DNA of 64,000 bases from Campylorhamphus procurvoides (lineage: Eukaryota > Chordata > Aves > Passeriformes > Dendrocolaptidae), in the NCBI GenBank assembly GCA_013396655.1, contig WBMV01009271.1, positions 1,317,519-1,381,518 of the forward strand, given 5' to 3'. This document shows positions 12,557 through 24,800 of this stretch, in pieces; position 1 is the first letter of the stretch; each line of letters begins with the position of its first letter. Under the pieces are notes generated by a model. That model did no database searches, was not told the DNA's origin, and saw only the letters and a list, made by a program, of their open reading frames with translations. The position numbers were made by a program, and so were the translations under genes.

Positions 12557-15282
12557 AGGAAATTTTCCTTGGTGTCATGGCAAATCTGAAAATTAGCCTT
12601 GGGTTTTTTCATTGTTTTTCTTTAAAAAAAAAAAAAAAAGAAAAAAAAGGACTTGTAAGTTGCAATGAGTCAAGCTGTGTGTTTGCATGAACTCGGAGTA
12701 CACTCAGCACTCTCATGTGCTTACAATCAATAACCTGGCTTCAAGTCTTTGGTTTGTCAGACTGAGCTTTTGGATCACTCTGAATTCAAACCACAGAGCA
12801 GGGAAAATTCTAAGCAAAAAACAAGTTAGCAAATCCCCCAAAGAAGCTGTATTTCATTGGTTCCTTCCCATGTCAGCAAAATATGTCTGCATCTAGATCT
12901 GAACTGGGCTTACTAACAAAGCAAATTTATTGATGACACTTTCTCACTGCCCTCTGTAATCCTCCTTTTTCTCTATCCCACGCACCATTCTCTTTCTCCT
13001 CTCTAAATTACTTTTTCTCTAAAATGGTCTCTGCACTTACTGTTCCTTCACCTTTTTGACTGTGGCCCCCTGGAACAAGCTGAAGTTTTCTTTTCTGTGA
13101 GTTCTCCAGGCTTTGTGCAATCTGCAGATACAGATATGTAAAATAATACTTTTAACGTTGCTCTACATCTGATTTCTCTAGAACTAACTGCTAAGCAAAC
13201 TCTCTGGTGATAGACTTCACGTAACCTTGAAAACAGGTGTCACAGAGGAAAAAGGTTTAGGTATGATCAGCTGGAAGAGTCCTTGCACAGGAACATATCA
13301 AGGAGCTGTGAAGCAACAGGGCAGATACAGCCATACTGCTTCTGGTAACTCAGGTGGGACAGGAGGAGAAAGGAGGTAAAGGGTGTCCAGCAGCTTTAAG
13401 ACTCATTATTTTTTTCTCTCTCCTGATAGAAATGAATATGTAGAAGCTTTTCCTGGAAACTATCCATCATGCTGAAAAATTTTACAGTCTACAGTTCTTT
13501 CCTGAAAGAAAAAAACTCTTATATGACATTGTGCATCTTCTTCCTGGAATGGGACCAAAGAAATGAGACTGAAAAGCATGAAAATCTTCACAGGAAAAGA
13601 TTTCCATTGTTCCAACCACTGATAGACTGGATCTGAAACCAAGGCATTTTTTTCTTTTGAAGTCAATGGACCAACACTGTAGTCTCTATACAATAGAAGA
13701 GAAGCCTAGGTGTCACTGAAAAAACCATCTGTCTGCGGCCCACTCCCCCGTGGCTCTCATGCACAATAAATAAGTCACTGAAATATATCCAGACCAATTT
13801 ATGTCACTGCTGCCTCTGCTACTTGGCTGCAGAGGCAGGTGTGTTAAAGACAGAACTTTGGCTTTAGATGCTCTTCATTAGTTCCCAGCCATCTGCTAAG
13901 AGGCAAAATAAATGGACTCAGTCTCTGCATGCAAAATTAAGCAATAAGGGTGGGAGAGATAATTTTATATAAAGGTATTTAAGCAAGATTAAAATAAGCA
14001 TGTCTGACTGTGTCTGAGTGCTATGGTGCCCAAACTGCACAATAAACCAAAGGAAGCTACAGAAAAGTATAAAATACAAATTAAAATGGTGCCATATATT
14101 TTTTACATTACTTTAGGCAGAAAAGATGCAACTAAATCAATTAAGGCTTTTTTTTAGAATAGTATCCATAAAGATACCAGTAACAGGAAATAGACACCTG
14201 TTCTTTAAAACTGATTCTTTTTTCTTTAAAAGAAAAAAATCATTTCAAATTTCAGTTTACTATGAGGTGAATTTCAATTTTCAATGGGAAAGTGGGCTAA
14301 CCTGAAAGAACTTGTTTAGAGAACCTATTACATTATTTTCAAATTATGTTTAAGACATGAGTTTCAACCATTAATTAAATTCCATTCCCAGGAATTTTGA
14401 CTTTTTAAAAAAGTCCCTGAAATCTCCAATACAGCCTCTCCCACTGCTAGCAGTTTTCAGCATCCCAGCTCCTGTAGCTTTCTTCTACTGCTGAAATAAG
14501 ACCATTATCCAAAATTATGTCGAATACTGGCATCTAGGGCTAACAATTCATTGAAACTTCTGAAACTAATTGCTTTTCATGATGTCTGGAATGATATAAG
14601 GCATCATATTGCACACATCACTGTTCTTCAGATTATTTCTTTTAATGATGATATTCTTATCACTGAGAGGAGTCTCAACACAATCTCTCTCCGTACCAGC
14701 AGAGGACTGCAGTACAAGGGAGAATCTGGGAGAAAGGAGGCTGGACAATGCACACCTTGCCCCAGAGTACCATGGCATGGCATAGGACACTGAAAAACTT
14801 TTTGACTAATCCATTACTCTTAACACTATCTCTCCTCACTCTTACGACAGTACAAATCAAGAGCAATGCCACTAAAATTAATCTAAGTACATAATCAAGA
14901 CATTGGCATAAGCTGGTGAAAATCAGAATGAAAGTTGAGCAGCTTGACTGAATCTTCAGTGAAGTTCAGCCTGTCAAAATATTATATAATATCAATTACT
15001 ATTGCCTTGTTCTGCTGTGATTATTGTGCTTTCCTGAGAAAAATATCACAACTTTTCAGAAACAGTGAAACATATTAAAACTACAGTGTAACTTTTAAAA
15101 ATCCACATCTTCCAAATTTTACTTGTTCAATCAGCCAGTTTAATACAGTACATCTTTGTGAACAACTTTAAGGTCAGATCTTGTAAAATGATTAGCTATT
15201 TAGGGGATCCTCCTTGAAAATTATTTGCACTGTTATTCCCATATTCACTTCTCTGAAAAATGTTTATATATATATTTTTATG

Positions 15283-15310
15283 TATATATACACATGCATG
15301 TGTATATATA
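15283..15310. repeat. 28-bp perfect palindrome in an AT-rich patch
   Basis: The sequence is symmetric about 15296/15297, with core CACATGCATGTG flanked by alternating TA. A further inverted 10-mer pair, TGTTTATATA at 15261-15270 and TATATAAACA at 15313-15322, flanks it slightly off-centre. Confidence 0.95.
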
Positions 15311-17777
15311 TTTATATAAACATCCTCATACTCTGGCTTTGTATGATGGTTTTTTGTGGCTTGTGTGCACGGAAATGAACTGTTGCATTCATTCCAGCAG
15401 CATCCATCACAGAAATCCATCTTGATGCTGGGAACAAATAAACCAGCAGCCGCCCCCGGTTACTCTGCTGCTGCACCTGGCACAGCTGTGGGAAGCCGCT
15501 GACAGGAGCAGTTCCGTGGTTTACACTCTCTGTACAGGGGGCCATGAAAGCCTCCTTAGAACCCGTAGTGCAAGCAAAAAGAGCTTAAGCACTGCTGGGG
15601 TACTTAGATTTGAGGGTTTTGAACAAAACTGGGGATGAATGTGGGCAGTTGAAACAATTGGCTCCACTAAGTCCCAGAAAGGTGGTTTTCAGGGGAGGGC
15701 AGAGGAAACATGTCATGGTAGAAAGGGATGGATCCAGAGCACATAGAGCACCCTCCGGCAGAAATGTCCTTTTGAGACAGCCAGCCCTTAAAACTGCCAG
15801 CCAGCAGCCCATGACTATCACATATTAACAGTGATAGCCTGCAGAAGCCTGCACCAAGTGTTACCTTATGGCATGTGAGGAGTCAAAAATAAAATCTTGG
15901 AGATATATGCATTTCTCTACAAAAAATAGCTTATATTTCAATATTCCTGCAGCATCCACACTTATCAGTTTTTTCCCTAACCTTTGCCTTAAAAAACAGC
16001 CATACAACTTCAGTGTAACCCTAAGACCATTTCCCATTTGATTATCAGCCTTTTGCTTCTCCAGGGAATCTATTATTCTGCAGTTCTATCAGAGATTGTG
16101 CCGGGGGACAGCCCAGTTTTGCTCCTGCTTTGATGCTACCAGACCATCAGAACAGTTTATGCACTTTTGTGAGAGCACAATTCGACCTGCTGACCACTTA
16201 TTACTGGTAATGAAAAAGAAATAAAGAACATGATTTGACTTTCAGGGCCAAAAATTAATTTGCTAGGCTGCCCGTTACAGGGGGAAAAAAAATCTTTCCT
16301 TTTATATGCTGAAGATTTTTGTCGTTAGTTCCTGACACACAACTTTAATAGACCCCTGAAACACATCTGAGATTGAAATAGGCCTTTAATGCAGATCAAA
16401 TATGGGAGACAGGGAACCCTCTGGTTTCAATATTTCAAAGATATCCTTCCTAAATTGCAGTAAATGTCCTTACTCTCTTTCCAGACTCTCTTTTCTCAGT
16501 GTTCTCACGTTAAGCTATTTAGCTGCCTGTCTGACAGTGATTAGATAAAGGGCATAATTTTTTGTGAATGTTTGATTTAACAGACATCTTGCAATCTCCT
16601 TTCACAAGCACTTTAAGAGAGGTGAAAGTAAAACCCTGCAGAGCTAGAATCCAAGGACAACATACTACTCCTCACAGCATGTCTTCCTAGCATATGCTAA
16701 GCATTTCTTCCTTGCAATTGAGGGAACCAAAGTATCCCTGCATATCACTATCTAATTTTGATTGCCAGAGCTGAGAAGGAAGAAGACAGCCCAATTTCAG
16801 AAGAGAAGAAAACATGTCAAAAGTGGGCTCATGGTGTCCTCTTGGATACTCTGAACTGGTGTGGTTCAAAGAGGGAGTGTGAGCCACGATGCTTAAAACT
16901 CATTTCAAGTGTTAAATCTGTTTGATGTGGCTGTGTGAGGTGCCCAAGACCTAGCTGTATAAAACAGCACTATTTGCTCATCTCTGGAGGCTGAAGGTGA
17001 AGATTAATTGACAGGAATGAGGGAAAGATCAGTAGAAAAATTATTTCCCTTGCCCAAGATGAGGTTCAGTCTCAGACTGCTTTTTCTTTTATCCAATAAA
17101 TTCATAGTCAAGAAGATTGAAAGAAACTGAACTTCAAAAAGGCATCAGAGAATCACAGCATAACTATTAATAAAGGACATAATTCTATGAGTTGAGATAG
17201 GAAAGCTTAGTGGAAACCCCAGTACTGTTATGATTTACTTTTCTGAGACCCAGTGTTCGTAGTAAAATCTGCAGCCCTTTACTGTGTGATTCCTCTTTAG
17301 AAACGAAACTTCTTGCCTGATTAGAAATATGCCTTAATTGTGCCAGAGAAATGAAAAGCACTTTGAAAATCCAATTGCTTGAAATACTCAGTTGATATTT
17401 CCAGTGCAAGCTTCCTTATAGCTAGAGACCAGAGTTTGAAAGAGAAATGTTTTGGGGTCAATATTTGGAGAAGCACATGCCTCTGCTCCTGGCTCACTTC
17501 TCAAGTATATTCTGTACCATTCCTCACAGCTGAACAGCTGCCCAAGAAGGATCATCATTACATCTGTTTAATCACTGCTTTCAAAAACACACACTTTCCT
17601 GATATTTTATGGAATGAAGAATTTCAGAACATTGTTAAGTTCTCTTCTCAGTCCTTCCATTTACATCACTAAATGCTAATTCCACAGATTCCTTCTTTAA
17701 CTTCCCAAACTACGTAATAGTAAACCCTTTTATAAAGGCTAGTCTAGATAGACTGCAGCCATGGACCCAATTCTTCC

Positions 17778-17835
17778 TTACAGTAACTTAGCAGAAATAG
17801 ACTCATTAAATCTGAATATTCTATATGCATCTTTC
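17778..17835 (+). repeat. 58-bp direct repeat, copy 1
   Basis: The segment TTACAGTAACTTAG...TATATGCATCTTTC recurs 2.1 kb to the right at 19877. By eye the copies differ at 6 of 58 sites, and the flanks do not match. Confidence 0.85.
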
Positions 17836-19876
17836 TTCTGCCTACTTGGGCAAATCAGTGGTTTAATCTATAGCATAAAATCTCTGGGCTTAAAATAAAA
17901 CTCTATCTAATTCTGGGTGTATGCTATTAGTTTTATTCCCTTTTTTCAATTATTTCTACATAAAACAACGAGCTGAAATTTTGAAAAAGCGGCTTACTTT
18001 GTCCTAGCCCCTTACATAAGCTATCTTTTGGAAGTATGTTCAAGTAGAGCAGCAATTCCTCACTTGCATTAGGTGTTTTAGGCAGCACTCTTCCTTTGTG
18101 CACTGACCAGTCAGTGTTACAATGGGTAACCCAGCAAGCTCCTTTTCCTCTTTACCTGACTTTACCTAGTTGTGCTCTTTTTGTGGTAAGTTCTCTGATG
18201 TCAGCCAACATGTCTCACACCACATGTAGGGGGAAAATCATCCCTCCTCCCTGCTCAGTAGACATTTTACCACTATATTAAATACTACTGGGTTCTCAGT
18301 CAGAGATAACACAAAGAGCCCATTCACCTTTTCTCCTCGAGGTGCAGAGAGAAAGAGCTCCACAAGCACATCTCAGTCCTAAACATTTTCAAGATGACAG
18401 AGGGGTTCATGGTTTCTTTTTTCTCATTTAAACATTTTAAGAAGGGCCAGAGGTCAGATTCGCATTGAGGTCTTTTTCTTTGGAAATGCCCTGGTTCCTA
18501 CAGGAAGCACAATGGCTCATAGGACTTAATTCTACCTCAAAAACTGACAAGTAAATGATCAGAGAATATCTGAATAGCTTTTCAGTGATCAAATTGAGTT
18601 TTTCACCAGACAGGGTCTAACTTATGCAGCTTTCCTTTCTGTGTGAAAAATCCCATTTTTCTTTGTTCATTTAACAGTGGAAAGTCACCAGTCCCAGGCT
18701 GTTACTGAGACAGTTATTATATGCTTTGGCTTTAAAGCAGCACTCTTAACAACACCGTGAAACTGAACTACCTCAATAAAGCTTTCCTATTTTCCTAGAA
18801 AGGGCCAAACAAATTATAGGGGAGAAGAAAGGGAAAATAAGTACAGCTGATGAATGACAGGAGTATCATTCACTATGAATGTTAAGGTTTTGACATTTAT
18901 TAATGTCAAATCCCTTCTCCTAAAAAAGTGAGATTCCTGATAATTCAGATTTATATATTCCATGTGGTAATTTGTTCATATAGAGTGGAAGAGATCCACA
19001 TATAAGGGCCTGATCTGCTCTTTAGGACTGGAACCTCATTCTTGTATAAACTCCATAGCTGTCCTATTAGAGGAACTTTGGCATCTCTCTCTGTTCTCTA
19101 GAAATTATGAACTACTCCTATCAAGCCTTTACATGGAAAATATTCTCAAATATTTATGTGTGTATGCATAAAGTGAGGCTATATAAGTACAAAAATATTG
19201 CAAATAGCAAAAATGTTATAAATATTAAAAAGGAGGGGGTGGGAGCGGATAGGAGAGGCAGGTTTCTTGGCTTGCTGAACACTTTAATTGAAAACTTGGC
19301 AAAAACAAGAACAGTGGAAAAAAAGTACATTTCCAGATGAATCTGCTCTTCCTAAATCAGGTTTGGGAGTAAGCCAGCAGGAAAGAGAAATTAGGAAAGA
19401 ATATGACTACAAATTTCCCACAATAGAAGTCACAGTAAAATTGAACCCTTCTCCTGATATTAGATGCTCAGTCCCACCCCTCACTGTACCCTGATGATGT
19501 AAAACTCTCCCAGGAGGAAATACGTTGAGAAATAAGATTGTTTTCACAGAACCCTCTCCACAGCTAAAAAGAGCATCTGAAAACAAAGAACTTCTAAACA
19601 GACAGGAGAAAGTAAAACTTGTGTTTTACCTTTGAAATGTCATGTCAGATATATCCTCTGATTTTGAAAGAACAAAGATATCAGAAATAAATAAAAATAT
19701 TAACTTCTTTTTTAAAATTAGATTCTGTGTCTGAAGTTATTCGGTCATGTCTTCCTTTATGGCAACATAGAAGTAGCATAGCAACATTCTTGAGATGTTA
19801 CCATTTGCCTTAGTTCTTCTATAAAAGATTTATTATCATAGCTTAGTTTAGGAAAACCGTATACCTTAATGGAAAT

Positions 19877-19934
19877 TTACAGTAACTTAGTAGAAATGGA
19901 CTCATTAAATCCAAATACCCTATATGCATCTTTC
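19877..19934 (+). repeat. 58-bp direct repeat, copy 2
   Basis: Partner of the copy at 17778, in the same orientation. All six differences are transitions. Confidence 0.85.
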
Positions 19935-20581
19935 ATATATATTTGTACTATATAGCTAAAATGTGTGTTAAAACAATAAAATAATTACACTGAAGTCTTT
20001 ATAGACAACAAGTATACATTCTACCAAAAATAAAGATATAAAACCAAAAGCACATCCTAAGGGGTTTTACTCTTACAGTTTTATATGGCAGAGTCCTGCT
20101 ATTCAATACATTTAACCTTATTTTTGAGGTTGATTTCTGTGGCTTAGAAGACAGAGATATCAGGATGATCTTCAAAGTTACAATATCCTATTGAAACTGA
20201 AGTCACCTAAGTTCAGACATTAAATAGAACATACAGTTGTACTGAGATGCACATCAGAACTGGCTTGTCCCAATAATCTGGTATTAGTGGACTACACAGC
20301 AGCAATACTGGTGAACTATTTATTAGTGATGAACTGGTTCAATACTGACTGTTCCTTTATAGGGAAACATCCCTTGTTTGAATCCTGAGTACTATGGTTT
20401 CATCACATCGTTTGAAGCTACACATCTATGAAAATCCAACTTCTTTTTGAGATCTATCACAAGCCACAGATTCATCACAGAAATCCCAACTTTGGTGATC
20501 ATCTGAATGAGAAGTGTTAGACTGTTTAGGCCAAGTCCAACACTACAGAAATCAAAGAGCTATTTACAGTAACCTTACAAT

Positions 20582-20722
20582 TTCCATCCTTGAGGACAAT
20601 CAGATTTTGACTATGCAAGGCCCTAAGCAACCTGATCTAAAGTTAGACCTACTTAGACTGGTGGTTTGGATCAAGCATTTTCCTGAGGTCTCTTCCTACC
20701 TACATTCTTCTGTGATTCCCTA
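20582..20722 (+). mobile_element. Old CR1 3' end fragment
   Basis: The order of short matches fits a CR1 3'UTR: CCATCCTTGAGG, then GCAACCTGATCTA, GGTGGTTTGGATCAAG, CTGAGGTCTCTTCCTACC and a final TTCTTCTGTGATTCC. It is heavily diverged, so this is an old insertion. Confidence 0.75.
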
Positions 20723-21846
20723 GGGAAAAGAAAACAGTAGGTAAAATGAAAAGTTGCAGAAGCAGAATGTGAGAGGTTTTCACAGTGACTAGAACAGAAT
20801 TGTTGAATAATATTGCTAGAAATAATATTTTGAATTGAAGAGGCAGAAATAACAGCTGGAAAATATTTTGTTGAAGCGTTACTCAAGTGTTACTTAAAAT
20901 GGTCAAGTGAGCCTTTCAAAGCACATTAAAGCACAAGCTTTATATACATAAATCCTTTGTCTTCTCCAGCATTTTAAAAGAGATGTCTGCATGTTCTAAT
21001 TTTTCCCCTTTCCACAGACATAGGAGAAAGGACTGCTCAGGTTAGCTGACTGGGTTAACTCTTTTGTTTTTGTTTCTTTTTTTGTGTGTTTGTTTGTTTC
21101 AATCAAACAGCAAAGCATCTAAAGGGTACATCACAAACACTTTGAACTCCAGAGGGGTTGAAAACACCAGGACACACTAAGTACCTCTCACTCTTAGTTG
21201 AGCACCAGGGCACGGGCAACCATTCCAGGACTAAATAAAAAAATTCAAGGTTACAAGGGAATGGTAGTGAAAGTGCATGGAAATTTCTGGTTCTTGGCCC
21301 TTACAAAGACAAGTATAACAAAGAGCAATACCATGAAATTCACTTCTTCACAGGGCAACACCTGCAAGTGTCAAAGCAGAAAACACTAAATAAAACCCCA
21401 GCATGAATACTGAGCTCTACAGCACACAGTTAAGGATAATTTACATGTTAATATAAAAGCAAATTTTTTCAGGAATTGCCAGTGAGAATTTTTACTTATG
21501 GGGGAAAAAAAACCTATTGAAGACTTAGATGTGAACTGAAAGAAAAAATTTGTCAGTAATTAGGAAATTAAATTGTGTTGTGGAAGTTCTGAATACAGAC
21601 ACAGGCTGAAAATTGGATTTTTCTCTATAAACCCAGCTCTTCTGCAACAAGGAAGCTTGAACTGAGAAAAGAACTTTACTTTCACCTTTCTTTTTTGGCA
21701 AGCTACTTTTTCTCTTTCATGGCATAGTTTCCTGGCTCATTAGAAGGTTTAAACTGGTTGATCTTTCCATGCTCCATTTTGTCTCACTGAGGTTTGGTGT
21801 TCAGGTGCTCACACCTATGTTTAGAAGTTAATCAAATATTGCTGCC

Positions 21847-21863
21847 AAAAAAAAAAAAAAAAA
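21847..21863 (+). repeat. Poly-A tract of 17 bases
   Basis: A simple A run. No adjacent retroposon was recognised. Confidence 0.9.
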
Positions 21864-24800
21864 GGTCCAGAAGAGATGTCAGCAGCACCTTGCTCTCTTA
21901 GTCTCCAGCAAGCCATCACTGAAACATCTGAGCAGCAGAACCAGACCTAGTAAATGCCTCAGCTATACCAAATATCAAGCAGACGAAATCACAGTCAAAA
22001 GGGAGAAAGAGCAACTCCATGACTTTGACTTTTGGTTTTAGTGACAACTGTGACCAGAATGGAAAATGAAACACACAGGCACAAGAACAAGATGTGTGTC
22101 TTGGATATTCCCTGTGAGGCAGGAGAGAGCCTCACAGCAGGTCCGTGCTCACCTGTGGGAGGGGGCTGCAGTCCCCTTGCACCCCTGACTTCAGTCAGCC
22201 AAAAAACATCCCTCTCTCTTTTCATTTGCACCCATGCCTTATTAGCTGAAACACTTGATTAACGCTGATGAGCCAGAGCTTGTGCTCTCTTGGAGAGAGG
22301 AACAGCAAGATCTCAATCATGCCAACTATTTGCCCACTGAATATAAAGAAGTCCTGCTTAAATATAGCAAGTTAGAGTCATACATTATGACTTTGACATG
22401 ACTCTTGAGCCCTTCAGAACAAAAAAAACCCCACAGAATACTGAAGAAAATTCAAAAGGCCCTCCTTTGACCAAGGATCAAACATCACTATAAAAGGAAA
22501 TTATTGCCTGATAATACAATGCCACCACTTTTAATCATGCTCTTCAAGCAGGTTTCTAAAAATATTTTCAGATTAAAGGAAGTTCCCTACCCAAGTAACA
22601 CTGGCTTATGAATTCACTAGACATTCATAGAAGACCAGAAAATTACATGTGCTGTTTCTAAAGATCAACTTTGGCAACATACCCAAAATAGAGCATGTTC
22701 CCACAGAAAATTCAGATGAAATCTATTCCATCCTGTGGCCAGAGTTCATGGCAATTTGCCACATCTTGGTATCTGCTCCTGAAACACAACATGTGAACTG
22801 CTTCTCTTGCAGGGAGCATTCCAAAGCCTTCAGCAGTACAGCAGGCAATCCTAGTACCATTACTGGGTACTTTTTTCCATCTTATGCCCAAGGCATTTTA
22901 CACAAACAGAGACAGGCTCCACAGGCACAGTCTCTGACCTTACCTATGGCTGAATGTGTATTTATAGACTGCTGCTCCACGTGAAGTACAGATGAGAGTC
23001 AACTCACTGAAAAATCCCATGTTAGTTAGCCACTGGGCCAGCTGCTGCACAGAGGATATAAAGGCACCAAGAGAGCAGGGGAGAAGTAATATGTATCTGT
23101 CCATACCACGTGACTCATAAGTGAGATTATTTTCACAGTCTTGGCTTTCAAATTGCACATGCATTCAACCGTATTCATAAATGGCAGTTTCAAAGTTATG
23201 AGAGAAATAGCACATACCTTGTTTGAATTAGGTAGTCAGGAATGCTTTTCAGAGGAACACTTATATCCAAGCAGGGGAGAGCTCTCCCTGTGTCCCACAT
23301 TCCACAGTGGCTCACACTGACTTCAGAAGAGCTGAGAGAGGTTGCGATATGCAGTCTGTCCTCCAAGGAAGTTTCCTGCTTCAGATCTTGTGTGGACTAC
23401 TACACCAACTACCACCAAAACTGAAGGTTTAACGCTCTCCTCCACACTTGTGTAGAAATCCTAGCATGTTGTTTGCTGAGCGTGGCGTGCAAGTATGTTA
23501 CAGCACACAGACCTGGATTAAAAAAAAAAAAATTAAAAAAAAACCTTTGCAGAAATTACAGTTAGCATTTCCTAACTATGCTCTTAATTTTTGAGATCCT
23601 ATTTTGATAAGCTCTATTTGCAGTTCCCCTTATGTGTATTTAAGAAATAATATAAAGAATACAAATTATCTGACTTGTTCTGAGAGGTTTGATAGGGAAT
23701 TTAAGAGTTGATGAAGATGCAAGTGTTGTGTGGCTTATTTATTTTCTTCTGATTTCTTCAAGATCTTCCTAAGGCTCTGCACAGATGCCCAAAAAACTGT
23801 TTACACTCATCTTTTTATATAAATGACAGCCTAGCAGAGAATGGTGGATTGTTCTGTTAGCCTCCTTCCGGAGGATGCACATCAAACAAGATAACTTTCC
23901 TGTTCAAAATCTATTTCTCAATTTTCAGAATTAAAAACATCTGGGTTTTCTGTGTCAAGTCATGACATCTTGAAACTGTTCTGAGATAAAAGATCATCTT
24001 TCCACTGCTGAATATTCTGACCAAGGCTGAAGAATAATTTTACAGTAATTGGAAACAAAACATTATTGATTTAAAAAAAATAACTCCAAATGGAATTGGT
24101 TTATTAAGTCAAAACGTTCTTCAGCAGCAATCTATAACATTAGTTTCAGTAATGTTCCTAGAAAAGGTCAGCCATCTCAGTGTAATGGAACTATTTCTGC
24201 CCAGGGCACAGGACTGGGCCCCAGTAGAACCATATTCTTTTTTCCATGTAATGCTACTGACCTTGAGCACAGCAGCGTCTCCCCGAGGAACAGGGATGCC
24301 AGCTTACAAAAGGCTTTGTGATAAGCAGGTGTAAAGCACTCTATCACCTCTGAGTCTAATCCTTACTAATTAATGACATAATAATTGGTTTGGTCTTGTT
24401 GCTCATTAGGTTTTGATGTGTTAATTGGCTTATCCTAATGCCTTTATTGAATAGATCACTTCCACGAGATTAATTTCCAGCCAATGAATAACACACGAAC
24501 TGTTTTCTTAAAGCCATTTAAAGCATATGTAAGGCTGTGTAACTCATGAATATGAATATAGTCTGAAGTACCAGAAAGACAAATTTAATCTGCATCCAGT
24601 TAGTTCTTTCAGAGTTGAGCTGTATGAACCTTGTTATCTCAGTTCATTGACAGAGAGGAGGTTTCTCCAGCCATGATAAATCCTATCTTCCACTTCTCAG
24701 GCCAGTAATAAGGCATAGAATTCAATAAATGAGCCTACTTTCTTAACTGTGAGTCCTTTGAATCCTTCTTGAAACTCTACTGTTTTAAAATTTTCCTCAT

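Larger units (their letters stand above)
12557..20581. other. Intergenic sequence, no gene seen
   Basis: Contains a poly-A patch near 12626, the palindrome at 15283 and the 58-bp direct repeat pair. A weak CR1-like scrap (AGAATCACAGCATAAC) at about 17150 was not extended into a call. All ORFs are short and unrecognised. Confidence 0.7.

Noticed and set aside
17145..17210. Possible CR1 3' end scrap
   Set aside because: Only AGAATCACAGCATAAC resembles CR1; the following sequence does not continue the pattern.
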